Origin: Apostichopus japonicus | Lineage: Eukaryota > Echinodermata > Holothuroidea > Aspidochirotida > Stichopodidae | Length of the DNA: 64,000 bases | Direction: 5' to 3' | Assembly (NCBI RefSeq): GCF_037975245.1 | Contig: NC_092574.1 | Span: 23,687,713-23,751,712, forward strand | Shown: positions 36,910 through 49,700 of the stretch, one piece after another | How positions within the stretch are numbered: position 1 is the first letter of the stretch | Layout of the letters: each line of letters begins with the position of its first letter | Notes under the pieces: generated by a model | What the model was told of the DNA's origin: nothing | Database searches by the model: none | The model's input: only the letters and a program-made list of their open reading frames with translations | Position numbers and translations under genes: made by a program

Positions 36910-37320
36910 TAAACTCTAAGTTGAGGAGCTACCTAGGCGGTACCCGGGTACTAGGTAGCATTACTTAGGTAGTGGTGAGCTTGTACCAGGTACCCTGTGA
37001 CTTGTGAGCTGGTAGTACCAGGATGCTGGTTGGCTGGTACCCAGGCACTGATTAGTTGGTGCCCATGCAAAGGTGAGCTGGTACCCTCAGCACTGGTGAG
37101 TTGGTACCCAGGTTCTGGTGGAGTGGTACCCTTAAAGCAACTGGTTATTTAATATCCAGTTACTGCTGACCATACCCAAGACCTGGCCAAGTAGGACATG
37201 GATCTTGGCAAGCTGCATGGTTGGCCACTACCGAGGCACTAGTGAGCTGTTACCTACATCCTTATAACATATACAGTACCCAGGTCCCTGTCTGCCAGTA
37301 CCCAGGGTCTGGTGACCAGG
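36910..37320. repeat. Degenerate minisatellite with GGTACC cores
   Basis: About a dozen diverged ~26-30-bp units of the kind TGAGCTGGTACCCAGGCACT. The palindrome GGTACC recurs. Confidence 0.7.
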
Positions 37321-39442
37321 TCAACATATATGCAAACTGGCTCTAAACCGTAGTGTAAAATCCCTGATTATTACGACATGCATAGTTTGTTGTAAAGATG
37401 TCCGTTTCAACTACTTTAATTGTACAACTGTACATTTTGCAAGAATAAATCAATCAACCTTCCTGTCTTATTAAAACAAGATTGAATGATATCACCTTTT
37501 CCAAGAGTGATAACAGTTTGTCTTCAGGAATGTTTCATTGATAAGTTTAAAAAGAAGAGTTTACATTTCGTTGTTATTTGACTTGTTATTTGACTTGTTG
37601 TTATTTGACTTAGAAAGAGATCATCACTTCACTTTCTCTGTATACCATCTATAAACCATTTACAAATTGCCTGTGTTGACTTGAGTACTATTAAACTAGA
37701 TTTTGACCACCAAGCTACCAAATTTCTCTCTTAAATGTATAGGATCGAAAATATGTGGCCAGTTTTGGTCACCAGAACTTGCTTATGACACAAATGTACA
37801 TTATCGTGTAATACATATTACACAGCTACTTCTTCACTGAAAACCTTTAATATCTGCTAAAGTTTGAGTATTTACATGCAAACTAAAAACTTCATTTTAC
37901 AAAGATATCTACATGATTGATTGCATTGTTGGGCTCAACATTCCATAATTACCCTGATTCAACCGATGAACACATTGTTTACGAGGAAGGATTGGTTGTA
38001 AACATGGAATCAGACCTGGAATTTAAAATAATAATTTTTGACTGTTTATAACAGAATTTTATGAGACAAGGCAGTTTTCTCCCTTTTTCATTTTTTTTTC
38101 TTTCAAAATCTCTTACAAATCACACATATTTTTTTTTTTAAATTTAAGCTTCAAAACTTCTTTATTTATACAGTTAATTATTTATACATTTTACCAGAGT
38201 TTCATACCTCTTTGTAGAATATGTTTAATGTATGCACGCTGATAAACATTATCGAAGCTGAATGAATCCCTGATACACAGAATGACATTAATCAATCATT
38301 TTGCCAATTGAATTTCTAAAACGAATTCATTCTCATTTATAAACCTTCTAAGGTTGCTGCCAGTTGTGTGTACCGCCCTCTTGTCTACCAATCTAGGATG
38401 GAGTGTCTGACACCCATGACAAGAGGTGGTGATGCAGCACTTTGTAAAGATTTTTCCACAATAGTTTAAATAAATTTGTTGACAGTCACCATTTGTTCAT
38501 CTCATGGGCAAATGCAAACAACAGGTAAGCACATGCAACCCATTCATGCAATGAAAATTGCTGTAATAATATATACTAGACTGTAAATCTATCACAACCC
38601 TGACGACCACGTGAAGAGATTGCCAAAATGCCATCTACCAAACTATCTATATCTAGCAAGATGACTCCAAATGGCTCATTTGTGTTTTCTGACTTTTCTA
38701 TGTTTTCACAGAGGTACAATAATTGGTACAAGACTCGTGGCACCTCACTTTGAAAACATAGTCAGGATCACACAGATACTCTCCACGTAAGGTGACTGGG
38801 ATTGGCAGCTAATCAAGTCGTTTGGTTTTAAAATGCCCAAGCTTCGTCTTGGCTGATTTGTTCATTAGAAAAAAAAGGCAGCCTGTCAATATACAGTGTT
38901 TAAATATTTTGAAACAGTATATTTTAACTTCTCTCTTTTCCTTTTAAGAAAACAATTTTTAAGTACTGAAAGATATTGTGAACTGAACAGGTCAACATGG
39001 CTTAATTGTCAGGTAAACAGCATACCCAAGACTTTAAGCTCAGAAACTTTTCAAGATTATCAACTTCAGGTTTAAGAGAAGAAAAATTAGAAACCTGTAC
39101 AATATTCACCGATGATGAAGGTAGGCACCATTTAGAAAGCTTAATCTCTTACTTGCATATCATACATAAGGCACCATTAAAAGGCAACTATAGGCTACAA
39201 GAAAGACACAAGACCCCCCCCTCCATGGTAAGCCCCTCCCCCTCTCCTATGGAACAATGATCTTTAATACTCTGACAAAGTGAAGTTGGGCTCTTTTCAG
39301 ACTAAATACTGACTGTACCTCACTGGGAGAAACCCTAATTCAATATGATGTAGGTTGGGTGTGTAGGTGGGCCCATGCAGGTAACCCATCTGGGGCACTC
39401 TGAACGTGTCTGCAATCTGACTTGGGTTGGTGGGTTGGGTTG

Positions 39443-39565
39443 GTGGGCCCCTTCATGCTACTCCACCCACCCACTCCAACAAATCCATTACTTGATCGGG
39501 TTGCTGTATACGTGGGCCCCTTCATGCTACTCCACCCACCCACTCCAACGAATCCATTACTCGAT
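39443..39565. repeat. Two direct copies of a ~54-bp segment
   Basis: Copies start GTGGGCCCCTTCATGCTACT at 39443 and 39512. They are nearly identical through AATCCATTAC, with a 15-bp spacer. Confidence 0.85.
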
Positions 39566-40859
39566 GAGATCCAGTTCCTCACCTGACCCACTTAGTACAT
39601 GCCGTTAACATGACTTGAAATGGTGTTAAGACAGGTCCCCACCCCTCCATGCCACTCTACTCATCAATTCTTCAGTCTGATAAACTGATGAGACATTCCT
39701 ATCAAATCATTTTTTCCCCCTTTACCACAGGGTTGCTGACCAGATTTAATCTCAGGGCCAATATTTTCCACACCACATATTACTATGTGCCAACATAGTT
39801 CTTGGTCGACCATGAGAGAGGTGTCTTAAAATTTGGCAGGAATACACACACATATTGGCCTAACTGGTCAGTAAATGTTAGACCTTGTACAAATAATCTA
39901 TATACACGGTGAATAAAAAGCGTAACGGTATAAATCACACTGCAGATTCACTGGCCACGTTATTAAATGTACCGATGGGTGGAAAGTTGGCTGCACCTGT
40001 TCTGCATTCTTTGTGCATACTGTACTGTGTAGTTTCTGTAAATATTTTCATTACATATAAGATGTTAAATGACATATGAGGTACTTGTGCTAGTTGAAAA
40101 GATAAAAACCCAGAGAAAACAATGAATAATTAGGAGTTAAACCAAGTTTGATGTTAACTTTGTATCCATTTTTGGTCCAACGGAGATTCGTCTCCTACCC
40201 TTAAGGCAGAACGGGCAGAACTGGTGTCAAGTCTTGAAAACGGTGCGATGCTTAGTCTGGGGTTCTTAGGGTTCCCACCATGAGGTACCAAAGTCAGGGA
40301 AAAAGATTTTCTCTTGATTGCAATAGGTGTTAGTTTGACCCCAGCATCGCAGGGTGGAGCAATATGCGGGTATCGATTTGATATTCCGCCCGCCCGCCCA
40401 TGCTTGCATTGTTTATACGTTACAACTTTTTATGTTGTAAAGCAAATCTGTGGTCTTAATATATTTGACAATAGTTCCTACTTATCTGTTAAGGAAATTT
40501 TGTGTTTTATGATGTTTAAACAGAGAATGATAATGTATTCTTTGTCAGAAACCTCTTTGAATGCTATGAATAAACATAAGGTTAAAAAAAAAAAGAATTC
40601 CCACATTAATCTTAAAAAAAAACCCAGCAAGGTCAAGAACTAAATGAACAACTGAAACTGACTGGGAAATTAAAACTCAAACTTAAACACAAATTAAAGA
40701 CAAAATATTAATTTCTTTGCTCTTTGTCAATTTTAGAAGTAGACAACTTCTTAGAAGAAATCATCATCTCAAGTTCAGGGACTTATCTAACCTACAAATG
40801 AAAAATAGCATGTGCCTTGGAAAAATGTTCATTAAAAAAAAAAAAAAAAAATTGCCTCC

Positions 40860-41714
40860 TCATGTTTTTCTTATGTTTATTTTATTCAGGACACCCACAT
40901 AAGGAATCACATGATTAAGACACCCATATAAGGAATTACATGATTAAGACACCCATATAAGGAATTACATGATTAAGACACCCACATAAGGAATCACATG
41001 ATAAAGACATCCCAATAAGGAATCACATGATGAAGACACCCTCATAAGGAATCACACCATTAAGAAACCCACATAAGGAATCACATGATAAAGGCACCCT
41101 CATAAGGAATCTCATGAAGAAGACACCCACATAAGGAATCACATGATTATGACACCCACATAAGGAATCACATGATTAAGACACCCACATAGGGAATCAC
41201 TTGATTCAGTTTTGTCCCCTACCAGCCTCACTTACAAGGTGTGGTGCCAAAGGTGCAGCAATGTTTTCTTCAAGGAGCATAGCTATACCAGTGTTATGCT
41301 TTTTCTCAATATGTTTGCAGTTTTTTTGCAGCAATAGTTTCTGAATAAAACCCCCCAAATAAGCTTTTAAAGGAGGAATTGTTTCATGAAAAATATTCTG
41401 TAAATTCATAACTCCTGGCTATGAATAAAACTTATCAAACAACTTTGTGGTTTAACTTGCATGTATATGAAAAACAAGAAAGGGCCTGGTTTTGTTTATA
41501 CTTAATAGCTACCAAATTCCATATCCATGAAATGTTGGATAAATAAACTTACCATAGCAACTGTACCATGTTGCTGGAAAGATTTATCAATTTTATGTAC
41601 ATGGTGTCAAAGTACCTGAAAATTTGGCAATGCTACAATTGATCCTAACAAGCCTAGCCTCAGGTTTCACCTACAAATCACCTATCCTACTCTGCTACGG
41701 TCTTCATGAATTGA
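40860..41714 (-). other. Probable 3' UTR of the SLC6 gene
   Basis: The nearest AATAAA signals downstream of the stop are two overlapping copies at 40886-40881 and 40881-40876 (minus). They are followed by a long T-rich stretch on the transcribed strand (40,834-40,851), a plausible downstream element. Most of the UTR between 41,208 and 40,890 is a 29-bp repeat array. Confidence 0.5.
40890..41208. repeat. 29-bp minisatellite, 11 copies, in the SLC6 3' UTR
   Basis: Unit starts GACACCCACATAAGGAATCA and ends CATGATTAA. Copies are highly similar. The array ends 4 bp from the nearest AATAAA signal. Confidence 0.95.
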
Positions 41715-41882
41715 TCACATGGGTGTCTGTGTCTCTTTGCTGTCCATGGCTATGTTGTCATAAGCTACGTTGAGTTCCATGTCATCCTTGGGTGTGTTCA
41801 GGGGCTCGTACCCGGCTTCAATACGGTGTTCGTCTAATGCAGGGCCCCACTCTCTTGCCGGTGTGGTGGCAGCCTTCCATCT
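41715..41882 (-). CDS. SLC6 exon: C-terminal cytoplasmic tail and stop
   Basis: 168 nt, 55 codons plus TGA (41717-41715). [20 protein letters not shown], then an acidic tail ending [10 protein letters not shown]. Acceptor TTTTCATGATCCAG. A competing short frame here (starting [10 protein letters not shown]) is out of phase. Confidence 0.94.
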   Translation of the reverse strand, partial: RWKAATTPAREWGPALDEHRIEAGYEPLNTPKDDMELNVAYDNIAMDSKETQTPM

Positions 41883-44800
41883 CTGGATCATGAAAACGAA
41901 TTATATGGTCAGTAAATGGACATGAAGGGAGTGGTGGGGCGGGAGGGGGGGGCGGGAGGTGACACGAGGATAGGAGTAGGATGGACAGTGGGGGGGGGAG
42001 AGATTCATTTGACAAAAATTTAAAAAAAAAACTGTGAAATATAAAAAATAGATCAATAAATGTCACACATTTCTGGAATTTAGAATTGAAAAGCTATTTT
42101 AACAAATTTTTCAGGAATTTAGAATTGAAAGCTATTTTAACAGATTTTTCCCTTTTTGTTTTACAAAATTTGAGTGGAACTTTACTGAACATATAAAACA
42201 CTACAAATTGGGTTGAAATGTTTTCTGCTTGCGACTGCATAGAATGGATTGGGATTGACTTACAACAGGATAACGAACTAACAGTTGATCATGACCTTTG
42301 ATCTATCAAAAGATTGCAGGCTATTTCAAAGGTCGTCACATGGTTGCTGTGCAAAGAAATCATATCGCAGTACAATCAAGATATCATTTGTTATTATTTT
42401 TATTGATAGTAGTTGAAAAGCCAAGACAAAAGGAAGCTATTGTTTATTCAGTGAATTGGGATCTTGATTTATAGATCTATTTCGGAGTCTTTGGATGTAA
42501 ATACAGATTTAATTATTACAACCGTTAACAGTAAGATTTGTGTTAAAGATTTGGTTTTTGTAAAATAAGTTTATCTGAAATTATAGGCTTTTTTCTGCTT
42601 CCCAGCAATTGGTGGGGGGGGGAGGGATGTTGTTGATCTCTTGGGACTGTCTTGAATCATTATTATTTTCTTATATTCACTTTTATTCTTTCAATCTACA
42701 AACATTCCAAAGAGGAACGTTTGTCTGAACCACTGCTTGAGCATCAAACCATTCCCCCAAATGAAAGATCTCAAAATTTCTGCAGAGTTGTAGAAACCGA
42801 AAGGTGAATACGTACCTCCACAAAGGAGCCTTCTTGCAGATGAGCTAGGTTGTAAATAGCATAGAAAATTATACAAGCCACAGAGGTAAATACCAAGAAC
42901 CATCCAATAGCCTGAGCCCATGGAGGATAGATATAGTCACCGAAGGAGGCAGGGGTGTAATCAATGAACGTTGCCAGGAGAACGCACTAAGGGATAAAAA
43001 GAACCAGAGAACAAATGACGTTTAGTGGTTTCGATGACTGAGCGTATTCATAGTATGGTAAGCAATACTTGTTAATATTCATAAACTTGTGCACACCAAA
43101 ATGAAGTAAATTATCTTTTGACTTATGCGGCAACATAAAGAGGAAGATATCAGGAATCAGTTATCTATGTTGACAAAGTCTATTTGTTGACATATTATGA
43201 CAAGAGTCCAATTGGCACTGTGGTTCCTTGCTTTAAGGAAAATAAATGTGTTGTATATGACAGTCAATCCAATAGGTAAGTAAATGATAACACAAGAGCC
43301 CAATGGCACTATCCAAAATTGGGTCCAGAAATACATTGGCTCAAAAACAGATACAAGACAAAATGCCTCATATTAGGTGAATATTTCTGTATAACTTCAA
43401 ACTGACCAAGATAAAGAGAATGAACGATGGAAACATAGTAACAGTTATTTACAAATGTTTGACAAAAAATGTTTAAAAAAAAACAGAATCAATAAATACT
43501 TCTTGAATATAATTTACTCATCTTGGTGGTGACAGTTAGACTAAGGCAACCACCTATTGACCAATTCCATTAATTCCACAAATCTTTTCCACATTCATTT
43601 TAATATGCATATTCATTCTTGTATGCTAATCCATATTCATTACTGGCAGAACTCACTTTATTAACAGGGACTACCTGTTATTTACTGAATATTTTGGAAA
43701 CCTCACAAAACAAACCACACATAAATTACCACTTTCAATGACTATTTGCTAAAACTGCAGACATTGATAAGGAGAATTCTGTGGGGGGGGGGGGGGGGAA
43801 TACATATGACTACTTACTATTAAAAGTCCAGGAGTGAGGCCTAACCAACAGATAACCCAATAGATACCAGGATAGTAGCCTAACATACAGTGGATATCTT
43901 TCCTGAAATTTGAATAACCTGCAAAGATAAAGGATGGGACTGTTAAGATCTTCATCACAGATTAATTTTGGTAAAAACTGAAGATGGCTGTACATGTCTT
44001 CATTACCTGGGCAATGAATACCCAAACATTAACCTTCTCTGCAATCTCCCACTCTACCCCCCCTCCCATCCCCTCCCAACCACACCCTCTTCAGCAAAAT
44101 TTCAACTAAAATGTATGTATCCAGGATGCTAACCTAACACCCTTTCTTTTCTACAATTCTATAATTGAATAAAACTGAAAATTACGGTTTAATGACATCA
44201 AAGCAGATGAATAACCCATTTTGTTAAGGTAAATGGTAGTTTAGGGCGATAAAGTCAAGTTTCCTGACAGGAAATAACAGAACAAGACAGGAGGAGAGAA
44301 AGACTTCATGTTCATTTATCCACTTACTGAATTATAATGTCACTGTTATAACTTTCCTTACTATAGAGAAAGTTGGTTCCTAGTGAATAACATTTGCTAC
44401 GAAAGCATTTTCTTCAACTGGTTCATGTATTATTAACTGCATAAGCTATTGAAATTTACAGAAATTACTGAGTCAAATGAAGGTCCAAGCATTTTAGTCT
44501 TTTAGACTTTTCTTCTATATCAATCAAACTTTATGTAAGGAACCTTTAAAACTGAAAATGGATTTAATGTAAGTGTTTGCATTGCATACACATTTGCCAC
44601 ATCTTTTTTGTTTCAATTCTTTCACAATTTTTACCTACAACGAGTGCCTGCTTTCCATTGAATGTTAAGTAAGTATCAATCTTTGCTTTCATTACAGCAT
44701 TGGTTTTGTAACAATCAAAAATTGTAACACTCACGACAAATTGTGGATATCGTATTAACAAAGTAAACATGTGTGGTTATTAAGTGTACTACAGTTATAT

Positions 44801-46716
44801 GAACCAATAAGAACTTACCATAGACATAAGAAATGACCAGAATCTCACTAAGACCCATTATCATTGGTGAATATCCAGCTGGATACCAATCTAATAATGT
44901 CTGTAGGTAGATACCACCCTGAAAAAGTGCAAAACAAAAGAACATTTACTTCAAGACTGTTCACAAACATATGGCCAGCAAAAAATGAGATTCTAATAAT
45001 TCAAGATCAGTCGCTGACTTAAACAGAACAGCTGGTTTGCTCGTTAGCCCAATTTCTGAGGTAATCGTAAACATTGTTCATCAGATTTCTACTCTGTTTT
45101 CTCCTCTGAGTTATTAAAGCGAGTGGACTGATACAGTGTCACTAACTAAACCCTGAATTTCTTCAAACCTACAAAGGTGGATAACTTCAGCTATTACTAT
45201 TAGCTAGTCATCGCTTAGCCCGGCTAGCCTGCTAGCAACTTACCAGGTTATGGCCAGCAAATAGCTAGCTAATGGCCAGCAAATAGCTAGCTAACAGCCA
45301 GCAAATAGCTAGCAAATAGCCAGCAAAGAGCTAGCTAACAGCCAGCAAATAGCTAGCTAACAGCCAGCAAATAGCTAGCTAACAGCCAGCAAATAGCTAG
45401 CTAATAGGTAGCCACAAGCCAGTAAATAGCTAGCTAATAGCCAGCAAATAGCTGGCTACCAGCCAGCAAATAGCTAGCTAATAGCGAGCAAATAGCTAGC
45501 TAACAGCCAGCAAATATCAGCTAATACCCAGCAAATAGCTAGCTAATAGCCAGCAAATAGCTAGCTACCAGCCAGCAAATAGCTAGCTTATAGCCAGCAA
45601 ATAGCTAGCTAAATAGCCAGCAAATAGCTAGCTATTAGTAAGCTTCTAGCCACCAAGCCTCAGGCCAGCAATTAGCCAGTGATTAGTGTGAAAACCTGGC
45701 AATTAACTCAAATACTTTTTGTTTCGAGTATACTATGTTTAAGTCTGTGAAAGTCTTGCAGGTTTTTATTTTTCATGGATACATATGTAACCTGTCTGCA
45801 GCAATTGTAAAGTAATCTGTTGGGACACTAATCCAATGAATTATGAAAAGTGCAACTTTGAAGCTGGAAGCACTGCTTGACATCCACAGGTTCCAACTTC
45901 ATAATAAACCTTTTTGGTATTGATCTGTTTTCATCCTTTCAAGTCTTTGCATAATGGGAAAACTCACACACCACAGTAGTAATAATCACATTCTTACAAT
46001 GAAAAAAAGTAAAATGTTAACAACTTTTCATTCTACTTTGTTCTACTTCATTATTTGAATTGATAACTTCTACAGTGAGATGTATGACTTACACTGTTAC
46101 AGGTTTTTAGTATCCTATAGCACAGAAAACATTTATGAAGTTTCAACACAAAAATTTGCTTCAAGGACTGAATGTTAACTTAATGATGATATTACAATTT
46201 GAATTTGCAACACCCACAAACCAAAATATTGTCCACAGATCTTCCAGATTTATGATTACGTTGGTGCTTAATTTGGACACTTAATTGGAAGAGACAAAAT
46301 TTCATTGGTTTTCTGAAGTACCTGGTAACATAAGGGAAGTCCAGCGATGGATAAAAAGATGCAGGTTCCAAGAATAACCCAAAAGCGATATTTTGAAATT
46401 GCGGGGTAGGTCCTCTTGATTTCATCAACTGCAGCAGTAATGACTGTCTCCAGGGTTACAAACTACAGAGAGAAAGTAAAATAAAGAAGTGACGATCATG
46501 GCTAACGGAATAGCATTCTGTCATCAAAATCAACCATATACGGAATAAAATATATACACAAAAATTATCCCCACCCCACACAATATGAGGAAAATAATGT
46601 AATCTAGTTTAACAGAACAATACAAGAAATCAACACTGGGTTAATACTTGACAAACATTGTTCATGAGAAGAGATGAATCCAGCATAACGTTAGTAAAGG
46701 AGATATATATACATAT

Positions 46717-46784
<68 letters not shown>

Positions 46785-49700
46785 GCCCCAAATATTATAG
46801 GGGGAGTCTTTAATTCATTCACAGATGTGTAAGGACAGACATAAATGAACAGAGTAATACTACATCATTTTGGCCTCAACATTTCTTCAGTGAGACAACA
46901 TTTTTTTAAGCAAGTATTCTGAACTTTCTCTCTAATAAACTCACCTGACTATCCAATCCCAGTGTTAGCAACATGAAGAAGAAGATGAAGGACCATAACT
47001 GTGGTAACGGTAACCTAGACAACGCCTCCGGATAGGCAACAAAGGTCAGTCCAGGTCCTGCAGAAACGCACAAAACAAAACAAGTGTAAAGGTTTTTATG
47101 TAAAGAGAATATGAGAAGTGCTTTGATGCCCGGACTGAGGCAAAATTCTTCAGTCCTACATTTGGTTACGCTCTCTTCATGAAATAAATTTGTAGAAACA
47201 CTCTACAAATTATTGTCACTTTGAAGAGATCATAAAGAAACGTGTATATGTTGACATGCAGTAACCATACTTCAAACTGTACTGTTACCTGTTTTGTCTT
47301 TTGTTATGCAAAAAGGGACGAACAGCTTTAGAAATTTCTTGAAGTGGTCATGAACCTGACAAGTATTAGACTACATGCTGGGCAGTAAAGAACATTGATT
47401 CTTGGAAATAGCTACGACGATGATGGGAGTTTGGAACTCATGAGTTGCATTTGTCATCTTCCAGCTTGATTGAGATGGTGATTTCTCTTTTAAAGCAGCC
47501 TCCTGTGTTTGGTTGCCAACTTACGATTATTTAACCAAAAGCTACCGAGTATTGCGCAACACAAACTTACAATTAATCAAAGCAAAGATTATCTTCGAGA
47601 TGTTTTTCACCAAATCAGTACTACTTATCGCACGACTAAATGATTCTATTCCATTGTGAATAATTCAAGGTACACAATCATTCGCATATCAGTGTTATTC
47701 ATATGCAAAACGGCAATACAGAAATTCATACTGTATTTTTTTTCCCTTTCCAGTTTCGAAATGGAAACTGGCTCCTCCAAGTAGTGAACTAGTTTTGCTT
47801 AATATCAAAACAATAACAAATATGGTTCATGAATAATATTGACCCGAGTCAACACAAAAAGCAGCTTTACGGGAAAGAGAGAGAGAAAGGAGATTGAAAT
47901 GACCGTTGGCGTACACACCTGCTTGGACTACATCTTCTATCGGAACTCCGGCATCCTTGGACATGAAACCCAAGACCGAAAATACTACAAATCCTGACAG
48001 GATACTTGTGAATACACCAAAGCATACAAGTAATAAACAATCTCTGCAAGGAAGAAGGAAATATAAGAAATAAGGGAATCATTACATTAAACACATACTG
48101 AAACACCAAAAATATATATATAAATGTATATAATACAGGGATGAGCCTGGGGTAAAAATAAAATCACACTTTTCAAAAATTGCGGTATAGGCTCCAGTTT
48201 TAGTATGCTACAGTGTGTTAGGATAATAGTTGTTTTCCCCGAGGTAGAAAAGAAATCACGGATATTCCGAAAAAGCTCATGTCAGATAATAATAATTCTC
48301 TTAAAGTACCATGGGCGGGACCCCTTGATTGCTTCCCCAACCTATATCACCCTTATGTGGAAAGACTATTTGAGGTGAGACTAGGAAGTTTGTGTCGGTT
48401 TAGGAATATCCGATGTTTCCTGTTCAGCATGTCCGCGAAAAACGTATTAAAGGTGATCGGAAAAATATGAAATAATGAAGGGTCTTTAGATTGACAAACA
48501 CTTGGGTCTTTTAGACTGGTAGGATGATTAGACAACCCCTAGAAAAATTTAAATTACTTTGAGAATGTTAATTTGCTTTGAGTTTGGAAACGGTTGAGAT
48601 ACTGTAGGTGAGTAAAGTACAAGCTTGTTTGAAGGTGGAAATCATAATTTACGAGCGTAGTGGGCCAAAATTTTAAATTTAGAGCTGGATGGGCCACGAT
48701 GGAAAGCTACAGGCAGATAGGAGGGTGTACATCACTAAAATACTATCACTTTACACTAAGCAGGTATGTTTAGTGCACACAATATACAGAATATCTTCAT
48801 GAGAGTGCTGTAAGTTACATAACCACAGTTACCGACCCATTCACACAATAATATTTTTGCATTTTATTTCACATAATATCGCTATTACAGTACATGCGTC
48901 TTCCAGATAAGTTAGCATTTAATGGGTTAAGCATGAGACTGCACGTGCTTCAAAATCCTCTTCAAGAGAGGATAGAGGATAGTTTACGACAACCTCCACG
49001 GACTCTAGACACCCCAAAGAAGTCTTCAATTACCTGATGCAGTTATTTCTGTAATTATTATAACTTGCCAGAGTATGTACAGCACCCCATCCAGCACCGA
49101 AAGAGAAGATGACTTGGTTAGCGGCAGCTGTCCAAAGCTGTCGGGGGAGAAGATAATTGAGATGGAGGAATTTTAGACATAGTGTAATAGGGCACATCAC
49201 AAACTGCTGAGGTGTATAGAATTGCCAGCTCTTGACTGAAGCCAAAACCTGACTGAGACATTGTCTGCAATTAGTCTACACAATCAGAAACCATAAAAGA
49301 AACAGGAATCGGTTTTTACCATCAAGAGATGAATGACCGTACCAGTTATAGAGAATCAAAATGGAGGATATGTAGACAACCCAGGAGAGAGGATGACACG
49401 CCAAGATGGCTCGGGGCTGGCCGGCATAAACTTGGATACATGATCCAAGGTTTGCAGTTAAACCTTGCAGCTCACATTTTAAATGACAACGTTAATACAC
49501 CTTTCGTGTATACCTTTTGTATATATACCTGTCACAACTTCTCTTGCCATATACTCCAACTCGCACACTTCGTTCCTCCAACAAACTGTTTTTAACTGTT
49601 CCAAAACCACGATTGAAGAACTACGGTTACAGAAGCTTCCAATACTCTGGGTCTTATCTCTGGAACAAGTTACCAGATCACATTCCAACATGCTATAAAC

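Larger units (their letters stand above)
31000..40860. other. Intergenic region between the two genes
   Basis: No convincing exon on either strand. It holds a (TG)n tract, one hAT-like element, a Penelope-like motif, two minisatellites and many poly-G/C runs (for example 31696-31709, 34482-34495). A GC-richer patch at 33,300-33,430 is unexplained. Confidence 0.6.
46463..49033 (-). other. SLC6 introns between exons at 46462, 47057, 48043 and 49034
   Basis: Three introns (46463-46944, 47058-47918, 48044-49033). They hold an (AT)n tract of more than 50 bp at 46718-46774. No other feature recognised. Confidence 0.8.

Noticed and set aside
41818-42066. Minus-strand frame ending in [14 protein letters not shown] over the transporter tail
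   Set aside because: Out of phase with the transporter. The correct phase gives [20 protein letters not shown], which fits the family.
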